A stretch of 64,000 nucleotides of DNA from Schaalia georgiae DSM 6843 (GCF_000429245.1 NZ_AUBM01000010.1:62001-126000); one strand, 5' to 3'; positions 11,657 through 20,436 are shown, counted from the stretch's first letter. Translations and numbers: made by a program. Notes: generated by a model not told the origin, from the sequence alone.

Positions 11657-13147
11657 TCACGACACGGGGTAGCAGTGCTCGGGCCGGTCCAGGCCGGGAC
11701 CGAAGTCGACCTCCCGCCCGTCGATGCGCCACCTGTTGCGCGAGACCCGCTCCACGGCCTCGGTGCGCGCCAGCCACGCCCTGGCCGTGCCCATCTCCTC
11801 CTCGGTGAGCCACGCGACGGGGTCGGAGGAGGACTTGAAGCCTGCGACGGCGGCGACATCGCGGAGCCATTCGATCTGCTGGTCGTTGAGCAGGTTCTTC
11901 ACGTGGCGGAAGAACACGACATCGGGATCGACGTCGATGAGGGAGCGCAGCCACAGGCGCGCCACGGAGCCCTTGAAGGCGTTGCGGGCCTCGGCGTCCG
12001 AGGGGTCCTCGGTGGCGTAGTTCTTCCAGATGGGCGCCACGTCGCAGCTGACGCGGATGCCGTCGAGGACGCCGATGGAGGGGATGACGAGGCCCCCCGA
12101 GCCCAGCAGGTACGCCTCGGGCGCCTCCTCCCGGACGACCGCGCAGCCGAGGCGGTACGCCTCGTCCCCCCAGGCGTCCTCGAAGCGCTGGCCGGGGACG
12201 GCCGCCGCGTTGATGAAGTCGAGTTTGAGGTAGCCGATGCCCGCGCCGACCAGGGAGCGCACGAGGCCACGCAGGTAGTGCTGCGCGGTGGGGTGCGTCG
12301 TGTCGAGCGCGTAGTACGGGCCGCCCCAGTTGTAGCCGGCGACGACGGGGGAGCCGTCGGGGCCGTGGACGAACGCCTCGGGGTGGGCCTCCAACAGGGG
12401 CGCCCCCTTGCGGGCGATGAAGGGCGCGACCCACAGCCCGGGCGTCATGCCGTGGTCGCGGATCCGCCGGGCGCACTCGGCGAGGTCGCCGAACTTGGCG
12501 TTCGGACGCCAGTCGCCGACCCCTGCCTGCCAACCGTCGTCGATCTGCACGGTCTGGTACCCCAGGCCGGCCAGGGAGTCCAGCTGCTCCTCGATGTCGC
12601 GCCACGTGATCTTCTCGTAGTAGGAGTACCACGAGCACCACACCCGGGGGGCGGGGCGGCGCGGCAGGGCGCGGGGGGCCAGCGCCGCGGTGTAGCTGTC
12701 GAAGACCCGCTGCTCGTCCCCCCAGGCGACCATCCACAGGGCGTCGCCGCCGGGGTCGAAGCCGACCAGTGTGTCCTCGTCGCAGCGCACGCACGGGTGG
12801 GCGCCGTCGAGGGCGCCCACGAGCAGTGCCTCGCCGTCCTCCCCGCGCGCCACGGCCCCCATCCACGATCCGTGGTGGCGGAAGGGGTCGTCGGAGGAGG
12901 GATCGTCAGCAGTGGTGCGCCGCTCGGGGTCCGCGATGCGCAGAGGGGGCCCGTCCAGGGCGGACCAGCCGCTGGGCGACCAGGAGTTGTGGCCGCTGCG
13001 GTAGTACTGGCCGCCCGCCATCGAGTGCAGGATCGCGACGCGCGATGCTCTGATGAGCACGTGGTCGTCGCTTTCCTTGACGATGCGGGCGCCGGGGGAG
13101 GCGAGCAGGGGGGCGCCGTTGGGCAGGGCGTGTGCGGGGCTGGTCAT
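11657..13147 (-). CDS. Alpha-galactosidase, glycoside hydrolase family 36 type
   Basis: Retaining alpha-galactosidase-like enzyme (496 aa), predicted cytoplasmic since no signal peptide is visible. Clan GH-D features are present: WCSWYSYYEKIT near residue 169, IDDGWQ near 202, the nucleophile segment GYLKLDFINAAA with Asp at about 310, and the acid/base segment DGIRVSCDVAPIW with Asp near 369. It is shorter than the usual 700-residue GH36 enzymes and lacks most of the large N-terminal beta-sandwich. It is the last gene after two permeases and a binding protein, so the substrate is probably an imported alpha-galactoside. An AAGGA site precedes the ATG. Confidence 0.85.
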   Translation of the reverse strand: MTSPAHALPNGAPLLASPGARIVKESDDHVLIRASRVAILHSMAGGQYYRSGHNSWSPSGWSALDGPPLRIADPERRTTADDPSSDDPFRHHGSWMGAVARGEDGEALLVGALDGAHPCVRCDEDTLVGFDPGGDALWMVAWGDEQRVFDSYTAALAPRALPRRPAPRVWCSWYSYYEKITWRDIEEQLDSLAGLGYQTVQIDDGWQAGVGDWRPNAKFGDLAECARRIRDHGMTPGLWVAPFIARKGAPLLEAHPEAFVHGPDGSPVVAGYNWGGPYYALDTTHPTAQHYLRGLVRSLVGAGIGYLKLDFINAAAVPGQRFEDAWGDEAYRLGCAVVREEAPEAYLLGSGGLVIPSIGVLDGIRVSCDVAPIWKNYATEDPSDAEARNAFKGSVARLWLRSLIDVDPDVVFFRHVKNLLNDQQIEWLRDVAAVAGFKSSSDPVAWLTEEEMGTARAWLARTEAVERVSRNRWRIDGREVDFGPGLDRPEHCYPVS

Positions 13148-13221
13148 CGCGTGGTCCTTCGTGTGGGGGGGTGGGCGGGGGACGGCGGCCCCATCGAGCG
13201 GGGATCGCCTGCGGCAGGGGG

Positions 13222-13269
13222 GACGAGGCGGGGGCCGCTTCCCACTGCGGCACCGGCCCCCGCCTCGTC
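13222..13269 (-). terminator. Intercistronic hairpin between binding protein and GH36
   Basis: Perfect 16-bp arms (left arm GACGAGGCGGGGGCCG) surround a 16-base loop, beginning seven bases after the stop of the binding-protein gene. There is no T-run. A position inside a same-strand operon suggests attenuation or mRNA protection, which would raise expression of the binding protein relative to the hydrolase. Confidence 0.7.
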
Positions 13270-13276
13270 GATGGGG

Positions 13277-14632
13277 TCACTTGAGCAGGTCGTTCGCCTT
13301 CTTGTTGGCGGTCTCCAGGGTGGACTTGGGGTCGGCCCCGTCCGCGATCGCCTTGACGGCGTCCTCGATGAGGGTGTTGACCTCGTCGCCGTGGGCGAGG
13401 ACGGGGACCGGGAAGGTCTCCTTGTTCTCGACCACGCTGGTGAACGCGGAGTTGTCCTGCCCCTGCGCTTCGCGCGCCTTGAGGGAGGCCTCGGTGCCCT
13501 TCGTGGCGGCCGGGAAGATGACGCCGGACTCACCGACCTTGACCTGGCACGCCTCGGAGCCCATGTAGGCGACCCACTTGAAGGCCTCGTCGGCGTGGGT
13601 AGTGCCCGACCACACGACGTCGTGCAGGCCGTTCATCGCGGAGCGGCGGCCGATGGGGCCCTTGGGCAGCGGCGCGAAGGCGAAGGCGCGCTGCGCGTCC
13701 TTGCCCAGGTAGGCGCTGGCGGTGAAGGAGCCCTGGATCGTGGATGCCGCGGTCCCCGCGTTCATCGTGGCCTCGGTGCCCAGTGTGGACTGCTGGTCGT
13801 ACTTGGGGGCGTAGCCCTTGTCGATGAGGCCGTGGATCCAGGTGACGGTGTCGACCAGGGACGGGTCGGAGTAGTTGAACTTCGTGGGCGCCACGTTGCG
13901 GTCGCCGTAGGTGAAGCCGTTGGAGGCGGCCAGGTTTCCCCAGCCGTTCTGGCCGATGGCCCCGTCGGCCCACTCGGGGTAGAAGCCGTAGCGCACGACG
14001 TTGTTCTTGTCGAAGTCGGGGTCGAGGCCGTTCTTGCCGTTGGCGTCCACGGTGGTCTTGGCGATGAACTGTTCGAAAGTACCGCCGTCAGTGGGGTTCC
14101 ACGTCAGCTCCGCCATATCCTCCTTCGAGTATCCGGCCTCGGTGGCCACGGCCGTGTCGTACAGGAGGCCCTCCGTGTCCCAGTCCTTGGGCAGGCCGTA
14201 GCGCTTGCCGTCGTACTTGGACAGGTCGGCCAGGCCGGGCTGGTAGATGGAGTCGTCGACGCCCGCCTTCTGGGCCATCTCCGTCAGGTCCATGATCTGG
14301 TTGTTGTCGATGAACTGCAGCAGGTGCGCCGAGTGGTTGGTGAAAACGTCGGGGGCGTTGCCCGCGGCCAGCTGCGTGGTGAGCGTCTCCCAGTACTGCC
14401 CCCACGCCGTCTGGGTGATCTTCACGGTGATGCCCGGGTTGGCCGCATGGAAGTCGTCGGCGCACTGCTGGTAGAGGGGCGCCTGGCGGTCGTCCCACAG
14501 CCAGTAGTTGATGGTGACGCCGTCGGCGCCGGATTGCCCTCCGGTGGTCGAGGCGGTGTTCGCGTTGCAGGCGGCGAGGGACGCGGTCATGAGAGCCGCG
14601 AGGCCGACGCTGGCTATGGTGCGGGGTTTCAT
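13277..14632 (-). CDS. Carbohydrate ABC transporter substrate-binding lipoprotein
   Basis: Extracellular family 1 solute-binding protein (451 aa). The N-terminus is a lipoprotein signal ending in the lipobox LAAC near residue 21, followed by a Thr/Ser/Gly linker. The body has typical features such as INYWLWDDRQAP, FHAANPGITVKITQTAWGQY and QLAAGNAPDVFTNH. It lies third in the operon after two permeases, whereas binding proteins more often come first. No ATP-binding subunit is encoded nearby, so a shared ATPase elsewhere is likely. GAAGGAATACC precedes the ATG. Confidence 0.92.
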   Translation of the reverse strand: MKPRTIASVGLAALMTASLAACNANTASTTGGQSGADGVTINYWLWDDRQAPLYQQCADDFHAANPGITVKITQTAWGQYWETLTTQLAAGNAPDVFTNHSAHLLQFIDNNQIMDLTEMAQKAGVDDSIYQPGLADLSKYDGKRYGLPKDWDTEGLLYDTAVATEAGYSKEDMAELTWNPTDGGTFEQFIAKTTVDANGKNGLDPDFDKNNVVRYGFYPEWADGAIGQNGWGNLAASNGFTYGDRNVAPTKFNYSDPSLVDTVTWIHGLIDKGYAPKYDQQSTLGTEATMNAGTAASTIQGSFTASAYLGKDAQRAFAFAPLPKGPIGRRSAMNGLHDVVWSGTTHADEAFKWVAYMGSEACQVKVGESGVIFPAATKGTEASLKAREAQGQDNSAFTSVVENKETFPVPVLAHGDEVNTLIEDAVKAIADGADPKSTLETANKKANDLLK

Positions 14633-14660
14633 GGTATTCCTTCGGGTCGGGGCACAGGGC

Positions 14661-15539
14661 CTATTTGATTCCTGAGAAATTGAGCGATTCGACGAGCTTG
14701 CGGCCCATGAGGACCAGCAGGATGAGGACGGGGATGACGGACAGGGTCGAGCCCGCCATGAGCCCAGTCCAGTCCGGGGCGCGGTTGGGGGACTGCTGTT
14801 GGAAGATCCCGAGGGCGACGGTGAGCAGCTGGGCGCCGTTCCTCCCCACGAGCAGCGGCCACAGGAAGTCCTTCCACATCCCGATAATAGTGATGAGGGC
14901 CATTGTCATGATCGGCCCTGTCGACATGGGGATGGTCACGCGGAAGAAGCGGGCGATGGGCCCCAGGCCGTCGAGCATCGCGGCCTCCTCGATCTCGCGT
15001 GGCAGCGAGAGGAAGAACTGGCGCAGGAAGAAGACGGAGAAGGGCGCCATGAACAGGGCCGGCAGCATCATGCCGTGCATCGTGTCCAGCCATCCGAGCT
15101 GCTTGACCAGGACGTAGTTGGGCAGCAGGGAGAAGATGCCGGGGACCATGAGCGCGCCGATGACGCACCCGAAGAGGAAGTTCTTGCCGGGGAAGCGCAG
15201 CCGGGCGAAGGCGTAGGCGGCGCACGCGGCGAAGAAGGTCTGGGCGATGGCGATGCCCCCGGAGTATATGAGGGAGTTGGTCGTGGCGATCGCGAAGTTG
15301 ATCGTGGCGCCCGAGCCCCCCGCGGCCTGGGCCTCCTCCACGGAGACCAGGCCGAGGATCCGTTTGAAATTGATGAGGGTGGGGTGGGAGGGCCACAGCC
15401 TGGTGGAGTCGGCGATGAGGTCCGCTTGGGGGGTCAGCGCGGTCCTGATCATCCAGTAGAAGGGGAAGACCGTGACGAGGACCGCCAGGGCGATAATGAT
15501 GTAGGCGGCGACGCGCGACGCCTGTATTCTGCGTAGCAC
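14661..15539 (-). CDS. Carbohydrate ABC transporter permease (MalG type)
   Basis: Inner-membrane permease (292 aa) with six predicted helices. The EAA-loop that contacts the ATPase is visible as PREIEEAAMLDGLGPIARFF. The start is GTG at 15539, preceded by GGGGAGCACCA. A long extracytoplasmic loop (GLVSVEEAQAAGGSGA) follows the first helix. It pairs with the preceding MalF-type permease and the following binding protein. Confidence 0.92.
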   Translation of the reverse strand: MLRRIQASRVAAYIIIALAVLVTVFPFYWMIRTALTPQADLIADSTRLWPSHPTLINFKRILGLVSVEEAQAAGGSGATINFAIATTNSLIYSGGIAIAQTFFAACAAYAFARLRFPGKNFLFGCVIGALMVPGIFSLLPNYVLVKQLGWLDTMHGMMLPALFMAPFSVFFLRQFFLSLPREIEEAAMLDGLGPIARFFRVTIPMSTGPIMTMALITIIGMWKDFLWPLLVGRNGAQLLTVALGIFQQQSPNRAPDWTGLMAGSTLSVIPVLILLVLMGRKLVESLNFSGIK

Positions 15540-15552
15540 TGGTGCTCCCCTC

Positions 15553-16467
15553 TCAGGCCAGGTCCGACGTTCCCGCGCGCATGAGGCGCAGCTGGATGGC
15601 TGTGAGCACGCCGAGCACGCAGACCAGCAGCATGGCGACGGCGCTGGCGTAACCCATCTTCAAGAACGTGAATTGCTGGTAGATGTAGTAGTAGATGACG
15701 CGCACCGCCGGTATCGGGTGCCCGGCGTAGCCGATCTGAACGGTGTCGAATAGCTGGAACGAGCCGATGAGGCCCATGACGAAGACGAGGACCAGGACGG
15801 GTCGCAGCAGGGGCAGGGTGATGGAGAAGAACATGCGCGTCTCCCCCGCCCCGTCCAGGGCGGCGCTCTCGTAGAGCTCGCCCGGGATCTGCAGCATCCC
15901 GGCGTACAGCAGCAACGCCGTGTAGCCCGTGTACGCCCAGATGTTGATGCCTGCGACGATCGGCATGGCGGCGTGCTCGTTGAAGAAGGTGACGCCCTCG
16001 ATGCCGATGCCCTTGAGCAGGTGGGTGACGAAGCCGAGGTTCGCGTCGAGCAGCCACCCCCAGATCAGGGCGATGGCGACGTTGGGCACCAGCCAGGGCA
16101 GCAGCAGCATGGACCGCACCCACGTCGAGCGGGCGAAGCGCTGCATGAGGGCGGCGAGCAGGAGCCCGAGGAAGGTCTGCCCGATGATGTTGTAGGCCGC
16201 GTAGACGACGGTGACGACGAAGGCGTTCCAGACCTCGGCGGATCCCAGGGCGGTGGCGTAGTTGTCGACGCCGACGAAGTTGGGCGGTTTGAGCATGGAG
16301 AAATCGGTGAACGAGTACCACATACCCCGCAGGGCCGGATAGACGTAGAATACGAGGAAGCCGGCGAACGAGGGTGCCAAGAGCACGGCGGCCGCGATCC
16401 GGTCGTCCCTGCGCTTCCTGGTGCGGGGGGCTGCTCGGCGCTTCCCCGCCACCGTTGGACTCGTCAT
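15553..16467 (-). CDS. Carbohydrate ABC transporter permease (MalF type)
   Basis: Inner-membrane permease (304 aa) with six predicted helices and an EAA-type loop reading PGELYESAALDGAGETRMFF. I placed the start at ATG 16467 (MTSPTVAGKRRAAPRTRKRR), eight bases after a strong GGAGG. The open frame reaches 16551, but that extension runs through the promoter and operator. First gene of the minus-strand transport operon. Confidence 0.92.
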   Translation of the reverse strand: MTSPTVAGKRRAAPRTRKRRDDRIAAAVLLAPSFAGFLVFYVYPALRGMWYSFTDFSMLKPPNFVGVDNYATALGSAEVWNAFVVTVVYAAYNIIGQTFLGLLLAALMQRFARSTWVRSMLLLPWLVPNVAIALIWGWLLDANLGFVTHLLKGIGIEGVTFFNEHAAMPIVAGINIWAYTGYTALLLYAGMLQIPGELYESAALDGAGETRMFFSITLPLLRPVLVLVFVMGLIGSFQLFDTVQIGYAGHPIPAVRVIYYYIYQQFTFLKMGYASAVAMLLVCVLGVLTAIQLRLMRAGTSDLA

Positions 16468-16509
16468 TGAGAACACCTCCATTGATGTGACACGACTAAT
16501 GAAACATCT

Positions 16510-16526
16510 TTGACAAACTTTGTCAA
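16510..16526. promoter_or_regulatory. Perfect palindromic operator in a divergent promoter region
   Basis: TTGACAAACTTTGTCAA is a perfect inverted repeat with 8-bp arms around a single central base. It sits between the divergent transport operon and the surface-protein gene. On the minus strand the TTGACA half overlaps a plausible -35 box for the permease promoter, so binding would repress. A further TTGACA lies at 16532-16537. The ROK regulator encoded at 18.4 kb is the obvious candidate ligand, by proximity only. Confidence 0.65.
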
Positions 16527-16564
16527 GACCGTTGACAGAATTGCTCCCCACTGCTTGACTTCCT

Positions 16565-16570
16565 TATATG
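16565..16570 (+). promoter_or_regulatory. Possible -10 box for the surface-protein gene
   Basis: TATATG lies 18 bases after TTGCTC (16541-16546) and about 40 bases before the ATG at 16612. The -35 element is weak, so the call is tentative. Confidence 0.3.
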
Positions 16571-16611
16571 GGGGACCCTCCTCCACAGTCAACACGGAAG
16601 GATTCTCAAGG

Positions 16612-18315
16612 ATGAGGACTGCAAGGAAAACGGTGACCGCAGCAGCGGCCGGGCTCCTCGTGGCCGCCGGGGCATGCCTGCCCGCGGCGCTCGGGACCGG
16701 CCCGGCCTCGTCGATCGCATCCACGCCGTCCGGCCAGTGGCAGCCGGTCGCGTCGGCCCCCGCCCCCGTGGCGAACCCACTCAAGGGCTTCATCCCCTTC
16801 GCCCCCGATGACGGCTCCGCGCCGCCCTCGGCCTCCGAGGGACTCGGGTACACGATGGAGTGGACCTACATCCCGGTCTCCTCCGTCGTCACCGGCCACC
16901 ACACCTACGATTTCTCAGCGCTCGAGACGCGCCTGAACCAGATCGGCCAGCGCGGACACCAGACCGTCTTCCGCTTCTACCTGGATTACCCGGGCCGGCC
17001 CACGGGCGTGCCCCAGTACCTCATCGACCAGGGGATCGACACGTCCCGCACCTACACCTTCTTCGACAACAAGAACATCTCCTTCTCCCCCGACTACAAC
17101 GACTCCCGCGTCCAGGACATGATCCTCGACTTCGTGCGCGCCCTCGGGCAGAAGTACGACGGCGACGCCCGCATCGGCTTCATCACAGCGGGGCTCATCG
17201 GTTTCTGGGGCGAGAACCACACGTGGCCGATGAACGGCGAAACCAGCGCCGACAACCCCAAGGGCGAGAACTGGATGCCCGCCCAGGACTTCCAGGACCG
17301 CCTCGTCGCCGCATGGGACGACGCCTTCAACACGACCGCCGTCCAGTACCGCCTGCCCTCCGCGGCCACGAAGGCGCACGGCATGGGCTACCACGACGAC
17401 TCCTTCGCCTACTCGACCCTGGACAACGTGGACTGGCACTTCATGTCCCACATGAAGGCCGAGCACGAGGAGGGGGCGTGGCAGCACGCGCCCATCGGCG
17501 GCGAGGTCTACCCGCCGCTCCAGCACTGCATCTTCTCCCAGCCCCTCAACTGCCCGGGGGCCGACGCCGAGAGGGCCCAGGGGCGCAACTTCGACATGGA
17601 CGCCTCCTTGGACGCCACCCACGCCACGTGGCTCATGAACCACAAGGCTTTCTCCGAGGGCTACACCGGCGCCGACCTCGAGCGCGCGAAGACCGCCAAC
17701 GCCCGCATGGGCTACGTGCTCAGCGCCAAGCAGGCGCGCGCCTCGGTGTCCGAGCCCGCCTCGAACGGGGCCGGGACCCGCATCGTCTCGGTGGAGGCCG
17801 AGATCGCCAACAGCGGCCTGGCCCCCTTCTACGCGGACTGGCCCCTGGAGTTCGCCCTTCTCGACCCCTCCGGCACCGTCGTGGGAACCCAGCGGATCCA
17901 GGGCGTGCTGCCCACGATCCAGCCCGGCGCCAGCGCCACCGCCCACGCCGACATCACGGTTCCCGCCGACGCGGGCGACCTCGCGGTGACCATGCGGGTC
18001 GTCAACCCGCTGCCCGGAGGCGCCCCCGTGGCTTTCGCCAACGAGGGCATGGGCACCCGCCTCGAGGGCGCCCTCACCCTGCCGCTGGCAGTGTCGACGC
18101 TCCAGGCGGGCCCCGCGCCCAACCCGAGCGCCTCCCCCGACCCCGCGGAGACGGCCACCGGCGCACCCGCGGATCCGGGCGCCCCCACCGCCAGGCCAAC
18201 TGCGGGGACCAAGGCCTCGCACCTGGCGAACACCGGCTCGCTGACCGTCCCCCTCATCATCGCGGCCGCCGTGGCCGGGACGGTCGGCACGCTCCTGGTC
18301 CGGCGCAAGCGCTGA
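16612..18315 (+). CDS. Cell-wall-anchored DUF4832/DUF4874-type protein
   Basis: Secreted, probably sortase-anchored protein (567 aa). An N-terminal signal peptide (RTARKTVTAAAAGLLVAAG) precedes a body whose motifs NPLKGFIPF, FRFYLDYPG and GFWGENHTWP match my memory of the DUF4874-DUF4832 arrangement, a TIM-barrel-like module found near glycoside hydrolases. The C-terminus has a Pro/Ala/Thr-rich spacer, LANTG in place of LPXTG, a hydrophobic helix and RRKR. The start at 16612 follows GGAAGGA; the frame opens earlier inside the promoter. Divergence from the alpha-galactoside transport operon suggests glycan binding or cleavage at the surface. Catalytic activity is unproven. Confidence 0.8.
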   Translation: MRTARKTVTAAAAGLLVAAGACLPAALGTGPASSIASTPSGQWQPVASAPAPVANPLKGFIPFAPDDGSAPPSASEGLGYTMEWTYIPVSSVVTGHHTYDFSALETRLNQIGQRGHQTVFRFYLDYPGRPTGVPQYLIDQGIDTSRTYTFFDNKNISFSPDYNDSRVQDMILDFVRALGQKYDGDARIGFITAGLIGFWGENHTWPMNGETSADNPKGENWMPAQDFQDRLVAAWDDAFNTTAVQYRLPSAATKAHGMGYHDDSFAYSTLDNVDWHFMSHMKAEHEEGAWQHAPIGGEVYPPLQHCIFSQPLNCPGADAERAQGRNFDMDASLDATHATWLMNHKAFSEGYTGADLERAKTANARMGYVLSAKQARASVSEPASNGAGTRIVSVEAEIANSGLAPFYADWPLEFALLDPSGTVVGTQRIQGVLPTIQPGASATAHADITVPADAGDLAVTMRVVNPLPGGAPVAFANEGMGTRLEGALTLPLAVSTLQAGPAPNPSASPDPAETATGAPADPGAPTARPTAGTKASHLANTGSLTVPLIIAAAVAGTVGTLLVRRKR

Positions 18316-18321
18316 GGACCG

Positions 18322-18353
18322 AGCGGGTGCGGCCCGGCCCCGCCGCACCCGCT
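18322..18353 (+). terminator. Hairpin terminator after the surface-protein gene
   Basis: Perfect 12-bp arms (AGCGGGTGCGGC and its complement) around an 8-base loop, starting six bases after the stop codon. No long T-run follows, as is common in high-GC actinobacteria. Confidence 0.65.
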
Positions 18354-18415
18354 TGAGCGGGCCGCAACGCGCCCTCACGCGGTAAACTTGTGGTACAAGG
18401 GAAGCGGGCACCGCC

Positions 18416-19594
18416 ATGATCCGAGGACGCACCATGCTTGAAGCTTTTGGACCCGACCGCGTCCGTGAGTTGAACTCGCTCACGGTGATCTCGTGCCTGC
18501 GCGGCGTGGACTCGGCGACTGTCACCCAGTTATCGCAGGCCACCGGGCTGTCGCGGACCTCCATCTCCTCCACGGTCGCCCACCTGGAGAACCTGGGGTG
18601 GATCATCTCATTGCCCCCGGCGAACGGGACCCTGGCCGGGCGCCCCGCCAAGCGCTACCGCTTCGCGTCCACGGCCGGCCTGGTCCTCGGCGTCGACATC
18701 GGCGCGAACCGCGTCAGCGCACTGCTCACGGACCTCAACGGCGCGGAGCTCGGCTACGCGGAGGCCCCCGTCTCACCCCGCACCCCCGCCGCGACGCGCG
18801 TGGAGCGCACCCACGGGGTCATCGACGAGGCCCTGAACCGCGCCGAGGTGGACCCCGAGCGGGTCTCGGTGATCTCCGCCGGCCTCACCGGCCCCGTCGA
18901 CCTGGAGGGGAACAGCCCCTTCGGCAACTCCTTGCCCGGCTGGTCCTCGGTCAACATCGTCCAGGACCTCTCCGAGCGCTACGGGCGGAAAGTCCTGGTG
19001 GAGAACGACTGCAAACTCGCCCTCACCGCCGAGGCGTGGAGGGGCCAGGCCATCGGGGTCTCCAACGGGGCGTTCATCATGGCCGGAGCCCGCGTCGGCG
19101 CGGCCTTCATGATCGACGGCGTCGTCTGCCGGGGCGGGGGCGGGGCCGCGGGAGAGGTCGGCGCCCTCGACATCCTGCGGTGGGCGAAGGCCCCCGCGAT
19201 CTTCAGCCGCCACCCCGGCCTGCCCAAGGGGCTGCCCCTCATCATGGCCGCCGAGTGGGTGTGCTCGCGGATGCGCGGGGGCGACCGCGAGGCGGCGCGC
19301 CTGGTGCACGAGTTCGCCCACGACCTGGCCGTCGGGGCGGCGGCCCTCGTACTCACCGTCGACCCCGACGTGCTCATCCTCGGCGGCGGCATCTCCGCCT
19401 CGGCTGACCTGTGGAAGGAGCCCTTCGCCGAGGCCCTGGCCCCCCTCGTGCTGCGAATGCCCGAACTGCGGGTGTCCCGGCTAGGCTCCCGCGGGGTCGT
19501 CGACGGCGCCGCATGGCGGGGCGCGCAGTTCCTCGAGGCGCACTCGTACTCCGACTACCTGCTGCCCGCGCAGTCCCTCACCCAGCACGCCTAG
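18416..19594 (+). CDS. ROK family transcriptional regulator
   Basis: Predicted sugar-responsive repressor (392 aa). An N-terminal winged helix-turn-helix (VTQLSQATGLSRTSISSTV, about residues 38-56) precedes a ROK sugar-binding domain beginning at LVLGVDIGANRVSALLTD. GGGISAS near the C-terminus is the second phosphate-type motif. The zinc site usual in ROK proteins (GHxxV then CxCGxxGC) is degenerate: GEVGALDIL with no cysteine cluster. A second ATG at 18434 has a better-spaced GAGGA, so translation may start there; TAAACT at 18382 could be the -10 box. Likely regulator of the neighbouring sugar operons. The stop codon lies exactly at an IS-end-like sequence. Confidence 0.85.
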   Translation: MIRGRTMLEAFGPDRVRELNSLTVISCLRGVDSATVTQLSQATGLSRTSISSTVAHLENLGWIISLPPANGTLAGRPAKRYRFASTAGLVLGVDIGANRVSALLTDLNGAELGYAEAPVSPRTPAATRVERTHGVIDEALNRAEVDPERVSVISAGLTGPVDLEGNSPFGNSLPGWSSVNIVQDLSERYGRKVLVENDCKLALTAEAWRGQAIGVSNGAFIMAGARVGAAFMIDGVVCRGGGGAAGEVGALDILRWAKAPAIFSRHPGLPKGLPLIMAAEWVCSRMRGGDREAARLVHEFAHDLAVGAAALVLTVDPDVLILGGGISASADLWKEPFAEALAPLVLRMPELRVSRLGSRGVVDGAAWRGAQFLEAHSYSDYLLPAQSLTQHA

Positions 19595-19612
19595 GGCGCG
19601 TCTCTAAAGGGG
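19593..19612 (+). repeat. IS-end-like sequence, left
   Basis: AGGGCGCGTCTCTAAAGGGG lies at the ROK gene stop. Its inverted counterpart on the minus strand at 24637-24656 matches at 18 of 20 bases, and the sequence at 19839 matches at 15 of 20. This pattern resembles terminal inverted repeats of an insertion sequence. No matching target-site duplication is visible. Confidence 0.5.
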
Positions 19613-19706
19613 GTGGTGTGTGGGCGCCCGGCACCAAGCCACCACCCGCATCCAGCATCGACCACCGGCTCGAACGACTCGCACAACACGCCCTGAGCCT
19701 CCGTCT

Positions 19707-19806
19707 GCACCACTTGGGCATTGCCCGCACCACTTAGGCCCCCGACACGCCGGGAGGACCAGGGCCCACTCGGGCCCAAGTGGCGCACCAGCGCGCTAAG
19801 TGGTGC
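19707..19806. repeat. Paired inverted repeats GCACCACTTRGGC
   Basis: Two forward copies (19707-19719 and 19727-19740) and two reverse copies (19774-19786 and 19795-19806) of a 12-13 base motif. Spacing within each orientation is 20-21 bases. They could form a long imperfect hairpin or act as a protein-binding array. The remaining 19613-19838 sequence holds no gene I can support. Confidence 0.6.
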
Positions 19807-19838
19807 AACCGCGGGCGGATCCCGCAGAGCGGAGCCCT

Positions 19839-20300
19839 AGGGCGTGTCTTTTTAGTGGGCCGGGTGAGGATTGTGTGGATGAGGAGGCCCGCTGTGTGGA
19901 CGACGGCGAGTTCGTCCGTGGCGGGTGGGCGGTGCCCTCCATTGCTTGTGGGACGCGAAGGCCCGCTCGACGACGGTGCGCTTGGCGTGGGAGGCGGGGC
20001 CGGAGGAGCACTCGCGCCATGGCCGGGCGGCTCAACGAGCCGGTTCCCGCAACTCCGGCGAGCCCCCTGCGTGGCGGGACGTGCTGGTCGCGCGCTGGTG
20101 GGCGCGGACGACGCACGAGTCCACGCCCACATCCCAGCCGAGGCCGCCGCGCCCACCGGCCCGGGCCATCAGGGCCCGGTGGACGGCGCCCCGCGCGCCC
20201 TCCCACGCCAGGCTCGGCGCCCGTTCCCGCATCCCCTGTCACGGCCCACACCACTCGGGCGGACCACGCCACACCACCCCCGAACTGACGGTGGTCGCCC
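19839..20300 (-). mobile_element. Degenerate IS5-family element (approximate extent)
   Basis: The left border is AGGGCGTGTCTTTTTAGTGG at 19839, which resembles the IS-end-like sequences at 19593 and 24656. It encloses transposase fragments on the minus strand in several frames. I could not define the right end; 20300 is an estimate. No intact open frame remains, so the element is inactive. Confidence 0.6.
19850..20190 (-). pseudogene. Broken IS5-family transposase
   Basis: Three out-of-phase fragments on the minus strand read as one decayed DDE transposase. They are WDVGVDSCVVRAHQRAT (first catalytic Asp region), VVERAFASHKQWRAPPTRHG (the conserved region with the catalytic Glu), and ELAVVHTAGLLIHTILT at the C-terminus. 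Frameshifts separate the second and third pieces. About 100 residues between the first and second, including the second catalytic Asp, are missing. I recognise the family from these motifs only. Confidence 0.7.
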
Positions 20301-20348
20301 CCAGAACCTGGCGGCGACCACAACGCAGCCCGCCCACGCCCTCGCCCC

Positions 20349-20376
20349 AACACTTTTGTCTAGAATGTTGCATAAT
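20349..20376 (+). promoter_or_regulatory. Promoter/operator-like site before the oxidoreductase gene
   Basis: An AT-rich site beginning AACACTTTTG and ending TGTTGCATAAT, with a -10-like TAGAAT at 20361. It shares AACACT and TGTTGCATA with the palindromic site at 21731, before the next gene of this cluster, so one regulator may control both promoters. Confidence 0.45.
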
Positions 20377-20436
20377 TCGTCCGCCGCGAGAATAATTGGT
20401 GGAGCCCATAGACGGCACTCACCCGACGGAGGAACC

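Noticed and set aside
11675-14668. 997-residue plus-strand open frame
   Set aside because: Entirely antisense to the alpha-galactosidase and binding-protein genes, which have clear family motifs. No recognisable domain in the antisense frame.
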